Source: G051132615 sp051132615 (GTDB taxonomy: Bacteria; Pseudomonadota; Gammaproteobacteria; Burkholderiales; Neisseriaceae). Taken from it: DNA of 64,000 nt. The position numbers and the translations under genes were made by a program. Location: contig NZ_CP152375.1 in the NCBI RefSeq assembly GCF_051132615.1, forward strand, positions 1,302,001 to 1,366,000, read 5' to 3'. Below, piece after piece: positions 52,001-62,500 of the stretch. Below the pieces are notes generated by a model. The model saw only the letters and a list, made by a program, of their open reading frames with translations. It had not been told where the DNA came from and searched no databases. Numbering within the stretch: the stretch's first letter is position 1; each line of letters opens with the position of its first letter.

Positions 52001-52613
52001 CTTTCCCTTTATTGGTATCTTGGGAAACATATCGACCAGCTGTATCTAATAATACGGCCTCATCGGTAAACATCCAATCGCAGTTTTTTGTCCCCCCAAT
52101 ACCAGATAATGATAAGCCAAATTGCCCAGCCAAAGGAAAATTCAAACCTGAATTTTTTAATAAAAATGTTTTACCCGCACCAGAAGCGCCTATGAACAAA
52201 TACCAAGGCATTTGGTATAAATACTGGCCATTCATCATTCTAGACAATCCTGAAGAGCCTTTTTTATGAAACTTCATTTTCTTAAGTAAATTAACAACTT
52301 CTAAGAATTGTTGATTCAAATGATCATCTTTTTCTTCGGCTTTATCTGCAATAGGTGCTTGTGTTGACGATTTAATTTCTGCAAGCAATAGAGCATTTTG
52401 TTTTGCTTCACGATATTTACGAAAAGCAAAAGAACCCGCCCAAAAGAAAACCAATACAATTGCTGTAATAACCCTTGCTAAGACTGTTCTTAATGGGTAA
52501 TAGTCACCAATTGCAATCAATGGCCCAACGAACCATATTAATAAGACAATTGCAATAACACCTAAAAAAATCCATAAACCTCTTGAGGTTAAAAAATTTA
52601 TTATTAATTTCAT
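49032..52613 (-). CDS. tssM: TssM (IcmF), inner-membrane channel of the T6SS membrane complex
   Basis: The product is 1193 aa. Transmembrane helices lie at about 11-35 and 45-62, with a third near 455-480 (FLYWGGLGVLTLATFLFLFF). The cytoplasmic domain between has an intact Walker A GASGAGKT (142-149), TKNCDWMFTDEAVLLDTAGR and the TKLD motif. A large periplasmic part follows and ends in the beta-rich TssJ-binding C-terminus (FRFFESAHIS, VVFEVSSNSRNTPFLLDKLR). It sits 9 bases after tssL. Confidence 0.96.
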   Translation of the reverse strand: MKLIINFLTSRGLWIFLGVIAIVLLIWFVGPLIAIGDYYPLRTVLARVITAIVLVFFWAGSFAFRKYREAKQNALLLAEIKSSTQAPIADKAEEKDDHLNQQFLEVVNLLKKMKFHKKGSSGLSRMMNGQYLYQMPWYLFIGASGAGKTFLLKNSGLNFPLAGQFGLSLSGIGGTKNCDWMFTDEAVLLDTAGRYVSQDTNKGKDEQEWGEFVSLLKKYRPKQPVNGVILTISIEDLLDPSKEHLKEQAVKARKRLQELRDETNISFPVYLMVTKLDLLTGFCDYFSGLTEEERKQVWGVTFPVQHDNKQQAFYSQRFGSEYELLTSQLNKRLPTVVQNIDDSSSRAQAYLFTQEFANLQNVLFSYLKEAFEISKYELNIDLRGIYFCSAHQTEQQQLGTVVAQIKNRFNLQDKHLFTKAKPIKEKKSFFVTDVFEEVVFPEANLAGINKKWFRTQRFLYWGGLGVLTLATFLFLFFMVNSYFYNKTYLSQVDQNAAIILNELKTQDAPPDLLEVLNILDRIKKLSVTREISDIHSSKWRYHFGLYQAKDMDQVVHATYQKILQDNVLPTVASEIEKSLRNAAEDDPEYAYEALKAYLMLYNQDKYDDRFIREWLLLNIKKKQNSSLSPEQIEALERHLKDLLEGKHLTSSFAYDEALVEKTRGVIARDPLSTRIYSKVKKILLASKEVESVSFFQMGGAQSPLVFRRESDKSLTDGIPGAFTSDGYWKLFSKTTLKEFKDLFQNEPWVLGKHASISSFKDKARVLKEVQMLYFNDYIETWNQYLSDLRVVRPRNLHESIQLTRLLSESRSPFVLMVEGISKNTHLELPVTKAIIQKVEKVVDGITDNSAIGQVFKKEQKPEQQAPENPFSSEPEKMVDQRFMSFYQLVHAQEGQAPPINDMLNSLNELYIYLVSVQVALDRGIDRPSEEALMRYKADIDRLPEPFRTQLNQFSSYAIDNAKMEAAQKLVETLNKGVKNIALNCNGLKTQGYPFVKDAKQDIALEEFAQIFGPTGEFSTYFDKNIKEYGLENEFFVENNTDARYLLDIFQNAKDIRKAYFQNNQPEPFVSFDIKVIKLDEKIDTVFFSIGEQSYRYEHGPQVPMSFQWPPKNKTAQVRLQLQPLQKGQKNALTFNGVWAIFRFFESAHISSGYSPNSIIASFDVSGRTVVFEVSSNSRNTPFLLDKLRQFKCS

Positions 52614-52622
52614 TACAAATCC

Positions 52623-53891
52623 TTAATCTTTTTTTGCAGGCATCTGATCAGTTTTATCTTGAACATCGGTTTGGGACGCTGTTGTACCTAATCTGCCAAC
52701 ATCCAACCCACTGACAAACACAATAATTTCTACCCGACGATTAAGTGCTCTGTTTTGTGCAGAATTATTAGGTGCGAGTGCATCGGTTGCCCCCCGACCT
52801 TCAGACCTAACCCTATTGGGATTTTGAATATAATTTAACAAAATATCTTTAACCGCATCTGAACGCGCTTGGGATAAATGCCAGTTAGAAGGAAAAGAAG
52901 AGCTTTTAATTGGCTGATCATCCGTATATCCTCTCACTAAAATATTACCTTTGACACTGTTTAATGCTTGGCTGACGGTTGCCAAAACGGGAAAATATTT
53001 ATCTTTTACTTGTGCAGATGCGGACTCAAACAACCCATCTCCTAAAATAGTCACGGTGCTTCTATCAGCCTCATCTTTAACTGTAATCAGTTTTTGGTCA
53101 ATTTCTCTTTTCAACAATGGCTCTAACCGTATGATATTATTAAGTTTTGGCTTTTTTATCTCAGGAATGGTTAAGCTGGCGACAGTTGTGCTGGTTGTAT
53201 CAAAAAAACGCCCTAAATTCCACACACAAACATAATAAGTAAAACCGATAATTAAGATGGCAAAGACCGCTAAAACCCAAAAGGGAATCACTTTTCTTCC
53301 TGCTTTTAAAGGCGAATAAACCCCACGCCAATGTGTAGATAAAACATTATCTGACGGTCCCCTTTGCTCTAAAATAATCTGATTTAAATCACGCTTGATT
53401 CTTTCTATTTCAAAGGTTCCATTTGGCAAAACTTGAAATTTACCCATATACCCAAAGGATAAACAAAAATACATTAATTCAAGTAAATCAATATTTCTTT
53501 TAGGGTCTTGTTTTAATTTGTCTAAAAGTTGAAAAAACTTCTCCCCACCCCAAGTTTCATTATGAAAAGTAACCAACAAACTACGTGCTGCCCATGACTC
53601 ATCCGCCCAACCTGCACGCGCGGCAAATTCATCAGCTACAGTACAGATACAATACTCCGCATTTTTTACGGCTTCATGATTCACGCCTAAGGATTCTGCT
53701 TTCGTTTCAAATTGCCTTATTTCATCGGACAATTGTTCCAATAAAGTATCTAAAGATGCCAAAGAAATGGTATCTTTCATAATCAAAATGAGATCTAGCA
53801 AAGGGTTTACTGCCTCAAGTAGCGGGTTTTCTATGTATTCATTTACATGTTTACTGACATTAACATGATCAGAATGTATGGCGTCTTGCAT
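52623..53891 (-). CDS. tssL: TssL (DotU) with OmpA-type peptidoglycan-binding domain
   Basis: The product is 422 aa. The cytoplasmic helical hook domain (residues about 15-190: NAEYCICTVADEFAARAGWA, YFCLSFGYMGKFQVLPNG) is followed by one transmembrane helix (about 205-228, VIPFWVLAVFAILIIGFTYY) and a periplasmic OmpA/MotB domain (NILVRGYTDDQP, HLSQARSDAVKDIL, SEGRGATDALAPN, NRALNRRVEIIVF). It is thus an 'evolved' TssL that anchors the complex to the cell wall itself, so no separate TagL is needed. Confidence 0.95.
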   Translation of the reverse strand: MQDAIHSDHVNVSKHVNEYIENPLLEAVNPLLDLILIMKDTISLASLDTLLEQLSDEIRQFETKAESLGVNHEAVKNAEYCICTVADEFAARAGWADESWAARSLLVTFHNETWGGEKFFQLLDKLKQDPKRNIDLLELMYFCLSFGYMGKFQVLPNGTFEIERIKRDLNQIILEQRGPSDNVLSTHWRGVYSPLKAGRKVIPFWVLAVFAILIIGFTYYVCVWNLGRFFDTTSTTVASLTIPEIKKPKLNNIIRLEPLLKREIDQKLITVKDEADRSTVTILGDGLFESASAQVKDKYFPVLATVSQALNSVKGNILVRGYTDDQPIKSSSFPSNWHLSQARSDAVKDILLNYIQNPNRVRSEGRGATDALAPNNSAQNRALNRRVEIIVFVSGLDVGRLGTTASQTDVQDKTDQMPAKKD

Positions 53892-53931
53892 AATATTTAT
53901 TAACCTTAAGAAAAGAACAACTTAAAAATTT

Positions 53932-55275
53932 TTAGGATTTAATTGCCCAAAACTCAACATCTAAATTAGGAAAATCACCCGCTAAATGTATTGCCATACC
54001 AGAGGAGACATCAAATAGTTGCCATAACTCTGATTGCTTATCTAATTCAAAATAACTATAACCAGAATGATATGGTAACTCCCTAGGAGCGACGGATAGA
54101 GGATGTACTTGTACACCTGGCAAATGATAAGCAACCAACTCCCGTATTTTTTCAACAGTGCTAATTTTTATAATTGTTGGAACCCTTTGTCGCAAGGCTT
54201 CACTAGGAATATCGGCACGTACAGCAATAATAAATGAAGCTTTTTCTAATAACTCTGCCGCTGGCGTTTGTGTCACACGTGTCGCTTCATCTCGTAGCTC
54301 CAATGGGAGCCTGATTGCTTGTTGCTCAATAATTAATGATAAATTTCTACGTAAATACTCAATTAACTCTCTGTAACATTTTTCAAGATCATTATGTTGA
54401 TATACGGGTAAATTAATTGGTCTTTTATCTGGCATATATGTCGCTAAATCAGCGCATAGTTTCGATAAATTCACGAACAGACCTTCGGGATGAGTTTGTC
54501 TTGCCCCTTCGCTTTGATGCAACATATAAGCAGTATATCGATTAATTGTTTCCAACATTAAAAAATCCCGCACCTCTGCAATACCACCATAATTAGGGTT
54601 AGAAAGGTGTGATGCCAAAGCAAAGGCGCGTTGTTCCAGTAACCCTTTTATTTCATCAATATACGATTTTAAATTTATCTGTTTTTGGCAATTTAAAGTA
54701 GGTGGAATATAGGCATTATTTAAGATAATCTGACCATCCGCTTTACATTCATGAATATATGCTACAGGCAAAGCAGTATAAGCCTCAGTTAAATCTTGTT
54801 CTAACATAAGCACTGGTCGAATATCGGACAAAAGAACTGGGCGAGTTCCAGATGAGACATTGGTGACATCGTATAACTCATTTTCATAACTTTGATAACG
54901 AAAAGTGTCTTGGCTAGATTCTGTCTGCTCAGAAAAAAGCACCTGATTTTGAAAAGAAGTATGTAAGGGTAAAGCCAAAACAACTAGACTATTTTTCGTT
55001 AATTTGGGAATAGTGCAGGCAACAGAATGAATGCTTTTATCATCCAAAAAAAACATGGTGCCATCGGGGAACACACCTTCAGCTTTACTGATTCTAATTT
55101 TGCTTGATAATAAATCAGCTTCATTCAGTGCTAAATCTGAAAAACCCCAATAAAACCCCTCTTGCGCTTGTAAGCCTTGGCTCACTAAGCCATCGATGTA
55201 TCGTTCAAATTGCTGAAAGTGCTGAGGACACAAAAAAGTACCCTCAGACCATACGACTTTAGAATTTAATGCCAT
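53932..55275 (-). CDS. tssK: TssK, baseplate to membrane-complex adaptor
   Basis: The product is 447 aa. The start KVVWSEGTFLCPQHFQQFER is the family hallmark; also present are FFLDDKSIHSVACTIPKLTK, the helical VRDFLMLETINRYTAYMLHQ segment and the C-terminal HSGYSYFELDKQSELWQLF domain that contacts TssL/TssM. It is second in the operon, 33 bases after tssJ. Confidence 0.95.
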   Translation of the reverse strand: MALNSKVVWSEGTFLCPQHFQQFERYIDGLVSQGLQAQEGFYWGFSDLALNEADLLSSKIRISKAEGVFPDGTMFFLDDKSIHSVACTIPKLTKNSLVVLALPLHTSFQNQVLFSEQTESSQDTFRYQSYENELYDVTNVSSGTRPVLLSDIRPVLMLEQDLTEAYTALPVAYIHECKADGQIILNNAYIPPTLNCQKQINLKSYIDEIKGLLEQRAFALASHLSNPNYGGIAEVRDFLMLETINRYTAYMLHQSEGARQTHPEGLFVNLSKLCADLATYMPDKRPINLPVYQHNDLEKCYRELIEYLRRNLSLIIEQQAIRLPLELRDEATRVTQTPAAELLEKASFIIAVRADIPSEALRQRVPTIIKISTVEKIRELVAYHLPGVQVHPLSVAPRELPYHSGYSYFELDKQSELWQLFDVSSGMAIHLAGDFPNLDVEFWAIKS

Positions 55276-55308
55276 AAATATTCTCTTTAAATAAATAAAT
55301 CTTATTTA

Positions 55309-55941
55309 TTACTCTGTAAAAAAACCTTGTTTAGCTGCTGATGGCGGTTTTTTCTTACCTTGTTCTTTTTGTTTTTGCCTTGCTTCTTTTTGTTCTTTCT
55401 TTTTCATTTTTTTAACTTGCTTGTATTCTGCGGAACTAAGGCGAGACAGCCCCATCTCATCAAGCTTCAAATATAAATAACGTTTATAAGTGAGTTGATA
55501 CCAAGGACGCTCATTAGCAGTAAAGCTCAACTTCCATATTTTTGAGTCAATATCTCTGTAGTGGGCAATAATGCCCACATGTTGTGTTTTTGAATCAAAC
55601 TTTAAGTCTGCTTCTAAAAACTCATCAGGATGCAACATCACCTGATCATGTTGTAAAAGCTTATCTTCTAATATGTTTTTTGGATTTAACAACTCACTGA
55701 AATCTGCTTGAATAAACTCTTCGTTGGAAGTTAACTGAAAAAAATCCACTCTTATTGGTGATGTTCTGCCATCGATATCGGTATTGACTATCTGATCAAC
55801 CACAAATGACAATCGCACTTTATCACCACTTTCATCCGACTCTTTTGGTGGTTGTTTTTTTGCGGCGCATCCAACAACACTAAACACCACAACAAAAATA
55901 AGCATTTTTTTCAAAAAACCAAACACAAAAACAAGCCCCAT
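55309..55941 (-). CDS. tssJ: TssJ, outer-membrane lipoprotein of the T6SS
   Basis: The chosen start gives 210 aa. A basic pair (FLKK) and a hydrophobic stretch end in the lipobox SVVGC, then a polar tether and the transthyretin-like domain (VRLSFVVDQIVNTDIDGRTS, PIRVDFFQLTSNEEFIQADF, HVGIIAHYRDIDSKIWKLSF). A Lys/Glu/Gln-rich tail of about 35 residues (KKMKKKEQKEARQKQKEQGK) is longer than in usual TssJ. The start is uncertain: ATGs at 55980, 55941 and 55905 are in frame and none has a strong ribosome site. It is the first gene of the leftward operon. Confidence 0.85.
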   Translation of the reverse strand: MGLVFVFGFLKKMLIFVVVFSVVGCAAKKQPPKESDESGDKVRLSFVVDQIVNTDIDGRTSPIRVDFFQLTSNEEFIQADFSELLNPKNILEDKLLQHDQVMLHPDEFLEADLKFDSKTQHVGIIAHYRDIDSKIWKLSFTANERPWYQLTYKRYLYLKLDEMGLSRLSSAEYKQVKKMKKKEQKEARQKQKEQGKKKPPSAAKQGFFTE

Positions 55942-56171
55942 ATTTAAAATTATTAAAAAAACATATGAAAAACAAAACATTTAAATTTTTAAAAATTATA
56001 ATTTATTAAAAACAAATATCTTATTTAAATAAAAGTATTTACTTATTTTATTCTTAAAGTATAATAATAACAATATAGAATAACACAAAAACATAAACAA
56101 AATACCAAAAATTAACTTATTTAAAATAAAATAATTGATATTAAATAATATTTCACTTGGACAAAAATGCC
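55942..56171. other. Divergent control region between the tss operon and vgrG
   Basis: This region is 230 bases and very rich in A/T, with many possible -10 hexamers on both strands and no clear consensus promoter or inverted repeat. Both the T6SS operon (leftward) and the vgrG-effector module (rightward) must start here. The AT-richness suggests silencing by a nucleoid protein. Confidence 0.4.
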
Positions 56172-58370
56172 ATGAACAGAACAGTTGTTGCTCATACCCC
56201 ACTCTCTCCCGATACTCTTTTGTTTAAAAATTTACAAGGGCATGAAGCGTTATCTTCTTTATTTGATTTAAATATTGTTTTCACTTCTCCCGACCCAACC
56301 ATAGAAACAAGTGAGCTTATTGGCAAAAGCCTGACTCTAGAAATAAATGTTTCAAAAGGTGTCACACGGTATCTAAATGGTATTGTTGTTGAGTTTGGCT
56401 GTTTAGGTGATGATGTTGATGAACGTGACCATTTTTTATATCAGGCCAGAGTTCGCCCTCAGTTTTGGTATTTAAGTCAAAATAAAGACAGTAGGGTATT
56501 TGTTGATAAAACCGTATTGGAAATTACAGAAACTATTTTAGATGGCCTTGATTATAAAATAGATTGTACAGGCACATATAGAAAATGGGGATACTGCACC
56601 CAATATCAGGAAAGTGGCTTTAATTTTTTAAGTCGCTTATTTGAGCAAGAAGGTTTGTATTACTATTTTGAACATCAAAATGGCAGCCATACGCTTGTCA
56701 TTACAGATAATACTGCAAGCCATCAACCTATATTAACACCAATGGTTCAGTTTCATTCAAATGCTTTCATCAACCCAGCAGATGAACCACATATTAATCA
56801 GTTTAATAAGAAGAACATCTTAACCACCAGTAAAGTCACCGTTCAAGAATACAGTTATCAAAATGCGACTGTGCCCATGGTTTCATCTGATGAGGTTCAT
56901 TCACTTGGCACAATACCAACTGAAAACTATGAATTTTATGGTGGGTTTAAAGAAGCTTCGGAAGCCAAGCAATACAGCAAGCTTCGTAGTGAAGAGCTAC
57001 AAAGCCGTGCCCAAATTATTGAAGCAAGTGGTACGGTATTAACCATTGCCCCAGGCTGTACCACAACATTGGCTAAACATCCAAATTCAGCTTTAAACAA
57101 AGAGTATTTAATTTGTTCGGCTGATTATGATTTACGTGAATCGGGTTACACCAGTGGCGATATTAAAGGTCAATACAGAATTTCATTTACAAGTTTACCT
57201 AAAGATACACAATTTAGAGCCCCCAGAATCACCAAAAAACCACAAGTAGTCGGTGTGCAATCAGCAACCGTTACGGGCCCTGCCGGAGAAGAGGTGTACA
57301 CAAATGAATATGGTGATATTAAAATCCAGTTTCATTGGGATCGGTATGGACAAAATGACGAAAACAGCTCGAATTGGGTAAGGGTCTCGCAAGGGTCTGC
57401 TGGTGTTGGATTTGGCTCAATCAATACACCTCGAATTGGAGAGGAAGTTATTGTTGACTTCATTAATGGAGATATTGATCGCCCCATTGCCATTACCCGT
57501 ACATACAACAGTGCCAATGGGACTCCTTGGGGATTTCCTGCTGCGGCCAAACAATCAGGGATAAAAAGCAAAAGTTTTAACTCCCCTGTAGCCAACTTTA
57601 ATGAGTTGATGTTTAACGATACAGCTGGTTCTGAACTGGTTAATTTTCAGGCTCAAAAAGATTTGACCTCACTGGTTAAAAATGATGAAACACGAAATGT
57701 AGACCATGACCGTACCACCACAATTGGGAATGATGAAACGGTTACAGTTGTGGGTCACAGAAAAGAAACCGTACAAAAAAATGAAACCATCGACATTACC
57801 CAAAACAGGACAGAAACAGTTGGGGAAAATGAAACCATTACCATTAATAAAAACCGTAGTCGAACAGTTGTACTAAATGAAGAAATAAATGTGGGCAAAA
57901 GCCAAACCGTTGGTATTGCGGTGGATCAAAAAACCTCAGTTGGTGCCAATCAGGAATTGAATGTTGGTAGTAACCGTAATAAAACGATTGGCGGTAACGA
58001 AGTTACTTCTATTCACCAAAACAAAATGCACACAACCTATATTGGCTCTGTCGAAAATGTGGGCGCGGCCAAAATGACCAATGTAGGCGCTGCCTACTCG
58101 CTAAATGTTGTTGGTGGATGGCTTGCTGCGGTTGGTGTTACAGAAGCACATAAGGTAGGTGTAACCTTTAGTGTGAGCGCAGGGAAAACCATTGAGCTTA
58201 ATGGTGGTAAAAAGGTCAGTATTTCGGCAGGGGATAAGCTGTCGTTACAATGTGGGAACTCGCTGATTGTTTTACAAAAAAATGGCACGATCTCCATTAT
58301 TGGCAACAAAATTGATATTGGTGGATCTAAAGCGGTCAAAATTGGCGGTAAAAAAGTGGATATCAACTAA
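56172..58370 (+). CDS. vgrG: VgrG spike protein
   Basis: The product is 732 aa from the ATG at 56172. A gp27-like hub (residues 1-370; FKNLQGHEALSSLFDLNIVF, GFNFLSRLFEQEGLYYYFEH) is followed by the gp5 OB-fold (EVYTNEYGDIKIQFHWDRYG, SSNWVRVSQGSAGVGFG, TPRIGEEVIVDFINGDIDRP). The triangular beta-prism has short repeats built on Asn-Glu-Thr (NDETRNV, NDETVTV, KNETIDI, GENETIT). It ends shortly after KKVDIN, so there is no fused effector domain. A TTG five codons earlier is an alternative start. The ribosome site is weak. Confidence 0.94.
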   Translation: MNRTVVAHTPLSPDTLLFKNLQGHEALSSLFDLNIVFTSPDPTIETSELIGKSLTLEINVSKGVTRYLNGIVVEFGCLGDDVDERDHFLYQARVRPQFWYLSQNKDSRVFVDKTVLEITETILDGLDYKIDCTGTYRKWGYCTQYQESGFNFLSRLFEQEGLYYYFEHQNGSHTLVITDNTASHQPILTPMVQFHSNAFINPADEPHINQFNKKNILTTSKVTVQEYSYQNATVPMVSSDEVHSLGTIPTENYEFYGGFKEASEAKQYSKLRSEELQSRAQIIEASGTVLTIAPGCTTTLAKHPNSALNKEYLICSADYDLRESGYTSGDIKGQYRISFTSLPKDTQFRAPRITKKPQVVGVQSATVTGPAGEEVYTNEYGDIKIQFHWDRYGQNDENSSNWVRVSQGSAGVGFGSINTPRIGEEVIVDFINGDIDRPIAITRTYNSANGTPWGFPAAAKQSGIKSKSFNSPVANFNELMFNDTAGSELVNFQAQKDLTSLVKNDETRNVDHDRTTTIGNDETVTVVGHRKETVQKNETIDITQNRTETVGENETITINKNRSRTVVLNEEINVGKSQTVGIAVDQKTSVGANQELNVGSNRNKTIGGNEVTSIHQNKMHTTYIGSVENVGAAKMTNVGAAYSLNVVGGWLAAVGVTEAHKVGVTFSVSAGKTIELNGGKKVSISAGDKLSLQCGNSLIVLQKNGTISIIGNKIDIGGSKAVKIGGKKVDIN

Positions 58371-58411
58371 TGATATTACACATTTATCGCTTTTTATAAA
58401 GGTAATTGACT

Positions 58412-59569
58412 ATGCTCGAACTCGATAACCTAACAGGCTTCCCCGCACAAAACTATATCAGCATTGATCAGCTAGACCGCAGTTACGATGTCATTGCAGC
58501 TAAGGTGAGCTATGACTTTGAAATTGATCGATTAACAGGACAAACAGAGTTATCTTTTACCACCATACAATCCGAACTGTGTATGGCAGATGAGCATTAT
58601 GGCGCAGAAACAAAAACCAGCGTGCAATATGAAAGTGACTTAAGCCCCTATAAACCTTATTTAGATATAATCGTCAATGGAACAGCATACGCACCTTTTG
58701 ACAAACCCAGCAAGCGTTTTGGTGCCGCCATTAGTGTAGGGGATTACCAAAAAGCTTTGGCGATTACTGGCCCGCGTTGTTGGCAAAAACATGGTTTAGG
58801 CTGGAGTTTAGGCGAACCTGTTGCCATTAGCCAGTTACCCATTAAATATGAATATGCCTTTGGGGGAATGCAGTATATTGAAGAAGAACTGCAAGCTTCT
58901 TTATTTAACCCTATTGGTATAGGCTGGTACCCTACTGATTATTTAAAAAAACTCTCTACCAGTAATGTATTAGCAGCACCTCAAATTACTCACCCTTCAC
59001 ACCCTTTAGAACATATCAGCAAACCTATTCGTACCGAAGGATTTGGCTTTTATGGACGATCATGGCAGGATCGCTTGCAATACTCAGGCACAGCCGATGA
59101 ACAATGGTTGAAAGACCGACACCCATTACTGCCTACTGATTTTGACATGCATTATTGGAACGGTGCGCACCCTGACTTACAGTTTGCACACCCTAAACCC
59201 AACCAAATTTACGACATTAAATTATTTGGGCTGGTTCGCGCCCAAGATGTTCCCAAACAACATATCGCCCTGCATATTCCCGTTGAAACCCTGTTTGCTT
59301 TTATTAAAACCAAACAAAATATTGGTTTATGCAAAGACTTAACGTTAGACACTATTTTAATTTGTGTAGAAGAGCGGAAAATTTATTGCACTTATCGCGT
59401 GTGCTTGGCAGAAGAGCTAGAAGCAGATCAAACACAACTACGCTTTATTGCTAAAGACCAACGTCAAGAGCAACTAGAGTTAGCACAAACGATGCTGAAA
59501 CAAAATACCGATTGGTTTATTCCTACTCCTCCATCTTTAACACAAAACTTAAAGCAAAAAACTATTTAA
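58412..59569 (+). CDS. DUF2169-family T6SS adaptor
   Basis: This 385-aa protein matches DUF2169: FPAQNYISIDQLDRSYDVIA, VAAKVSYDFEID-like segment, KPYLDIIVNGTAYAPFDKPS, PRCWQKHGLGWSLGEPVAIS, YEYAFGG and NPIGIGW. Members lie between vgrG and Rhs/PAAR effectors and are thought to act as loading chaperones or adaptors for effector attachment. AAGG precedes the ATG. It is 41 bases after vgrG and 27 before the Rhs gene. Confidence 0.88.
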   Translation: MLELDNLTGFPAQNYISIDQLDRSYDVIAAKVSYDFEIDRLTGQTELSFTTIQSELCMADEHYGAETKTSVQYESDLSPYKPYLDIIVNGTAYAPFDKPSKRFGAAISVGDYQKALAITGPRCWQKHGLGWSLGEPVAISQLPIKYEYAFGGMQYIEEELQASLFNPIGIGWYPTDYLKKLSTSNVLAAPQITHPSHPLEHISKPIRTEGFGFYGRSWQDRLQYSGTADEQWLKDRHPLLPTDFDMHYWNGAHPDLQFAHPKPNQIYDIKLFGLVRAQDVPKQHIALHIPVETLFAFIKTKQNIGLCKDLTLDTILICVEERKIYCTYRVCLAEELEADQTQLRFIAKDQRQEQLELAQTMLKQNTDWFIPTPPSLTQNLKQKTI

Positions 59570-59596
59570 GCAATTTGATTTTAAAAGGTTACAATT

Positions 59597-62500
59597 ATGG
59601 CAAAATACGGCAACACTATTGGTATACTGATCCCCAAACCAAGCACTCCAGCCATAATTCCTTCTGGCTCTGCCAACCCTCCTGAAAAAATAGACAATGT
59701 AGAACTGCCGCAAATGGTCGAAATGGCGGCTGATGTTGGCGCTGAAGTTGCCTCGGCAATGGGGCAAGAAGGCATAGCTCAAGCTGTAGAATATGCCAAT
59801 TTAGCCGCATCCCTCATCCCTGGTAAAAAAGGCCCCTTACCCCCTGTTAAAACCTTTGCTACACCTTTTATCAAAGGTTCTCCTCCGATTGCAATGGGTA
59901 TCGATGGTGGGCAAATCAAGGGCGATGGCTTTTGTGTCAGTTGTAAAATTAATGCCCTAAAAGGTGCGCCAGTTAACGCTGTATTGGGGATTAAAGTCTT
60001 GGCGGGAGACATTGACCAAGATTTTGCTTTTGACGGCACCATGCCTTTGGTGTGGCAACGCAGTTATTTTTCTGATCAAATTGGTAATGGCTGGTTAGGG
60101 CAAGGTTGGTCTTTGCCCTTTAGCAATCGCCTGATCAAAACCCATGATGGCTTTTTGTATATTGATGACCAAGGGCGTGAAATTAAATTACCCGATGTTG
60201 AATACAGCACAGACCCCGATGACGAACCCTATTATGACCGTTATGAATTAATCTATTTTAACGCCGTCACCCCTAATATTTACGAGATTAAATCCACCGA
60301 TGGCGGCATGCGTTTATGGTTTAGTGCCATCAACCCAGATGACCGAATTTGCCCCATGATTGCCATGCTTGATCGCAATGATCAGCATATCCGCTTGATT
60401 TATGATGATGCCGCCTACCCAACCGAAATCATCGATAGTGTTGGCCGCACCTTTAAACTCACTTTCAAAACCATAGAACTGGCACCTCATGCTCAATACG
60501 ATGCGGCCACGACCTTTACCTCTGCCTTTAGTGGTGTATTGCCCCAAAATGGTAAAGTGAATCGACTCACCCAAGTGAGCTTAAATAACGACACACTGGT
60601 GCGTTATGAGTATTCTGACCAAGGCGACTTAATTGCTGTGTACAACGGCAATGAACAATGCCAACGTACCTTTGCCTATAACAACCATATCATGACCTTA
60701 CATGGGCAACCTGATGGCTTTGAGTCTTATTATGAGTATGACCAATACCATCTTAAAGGCAAGGTCAAACGCAGTTGGACCAATTTAGACGAACAATGGC
60801 TGTTTGATTACCAAATCGGACGCACCATTATTACCAACCCATTAGGTAATACAGAGGTCATTGGCTACGACACACACCAAGAAATCATCTTAGAAATTGA
60901 TGCCCTAGGTAACGAAACCCATACCGAACGCAATGACTTTGGTCAAGTAATGACCCAAACCGACCCATTGGGCCGCACCACCCGCTTTTACTATGATGAG
61001 ATGGGCAACTTAACCAGCTCGATTGATGCTGCTGGGACACAAACCGATATTATCTACCACGAAGACATGGTTGGTTTGCCTGTCGAAATTATGGATGCTG
61101 AAGGCAATAGCACCACTTATGAGTACGATGCCAAAGGTAACTTAATCAAAGTCACTGATCCCCAAGGTAACGAAACCCAATATCAATACGACGAACGTGG
61201 TTTGCCCACCATCATCACCGATGCCTTAGGCAAAGACAAAACCCTCAGCTATGATCCACTGGCTCAACTGACCCAATTTACCGATTGTTCGGGCAAAAGT
61301 ACTCAATTTACCTATACCGATAAAGGACAAGTGTACGAAATCATCGACGCTTTGGGGCAAATTACTCGGCACCATTATGAAGGTATCGACCAACTTATTC
61401 GTACCCATTACCCTGATGGCAGTGAAGACTTTTACCAATATGACCCCTTAGGCCGTTTAACCGCCTATGAAGATGCTTTAAAACAACGCACCGAATACAA
61501 ATTAGACAAAGACGGTTTACCCCTTAAGCGGATTAATGCCTTAGGTCATACCTTCCAGTACCAATACGATAAAGCCCGACGTTTAACCCAACTGATCAAT
61601 GAAAATGGCGATGCTTACCGCTTTGAATACGATGCCATAGACAATTTGATTCAAGAAATGGGTTGGGATGGTAAAGTCACCCAATACCAATACAATGCTG
61701 CGGGCGAGCTGATTACCCAATACGAACAAGGACAAGTGATTCACGCTAATGGTGAAGCCACTACTTTAATTGAACACCGTTTTGAACGCGATATATTAGG
61801 GCAACTGACTAAAAAGACCAGCAGACGACACTCAAGCTTACCGCAACAATTATCTGACTGGCTGTTAAATGAAAACCATATCAGCAGCAAAGACAGAGGG
61901 GTGTTTTTACCACAAACCCAAACCACCCAGTTTCACTATGACCGTTTGGGACAACTGATTGAAGCAAGCAACCAACACAGCCGTATTAGCTTAGCATACG
62001 ATGAGTTAGGGCAACTGCTCAGCGAAACCACCCTACACGATGGCGAAGAAACCACTGTAGGGTACCAATACGATGCCTTAGGCAATCGTACCCAAACCAT
62101 TTTGCCTGATGGACAAGAAATCAATTATTTGTATTATGGCAGTGGCCACCTGCACCAAATCAATGTCGATGGCAAGGTCATCAGCGACTTTGAACGGGAT
62201 GATTTACACAGAGAAATCAGCCGTACCCAAGGCAAACTGACCACTTACTTTGAATTAGACCCCTTAGGCAGAATCAAAAACCAGTTGGCCACCACGCAAA
62301 CCCAACTGAACCCAAAAGACAAAAACCAATGGCTGGTTGCCAGTGGCCCAGTCAAACGCAGTTATCTTTATGATAAAGCTGGGAACCTCAAACAAAGCAC
62401 CGATTTACGAACCGGTGCCACCAGTTATGTGTACGATAAACTGGGGCAAATCCTCAAAGCAGGTAAAGAAACCTTTGCCTTTGACCCTGCCCATAATTTA

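Noticed and set aside
51793..52269. 158-codon plus-strand frame inside tssM
   Set aside because: It is antisense to the TssM nucleotide-binding domain and has no ribosome site or family features.
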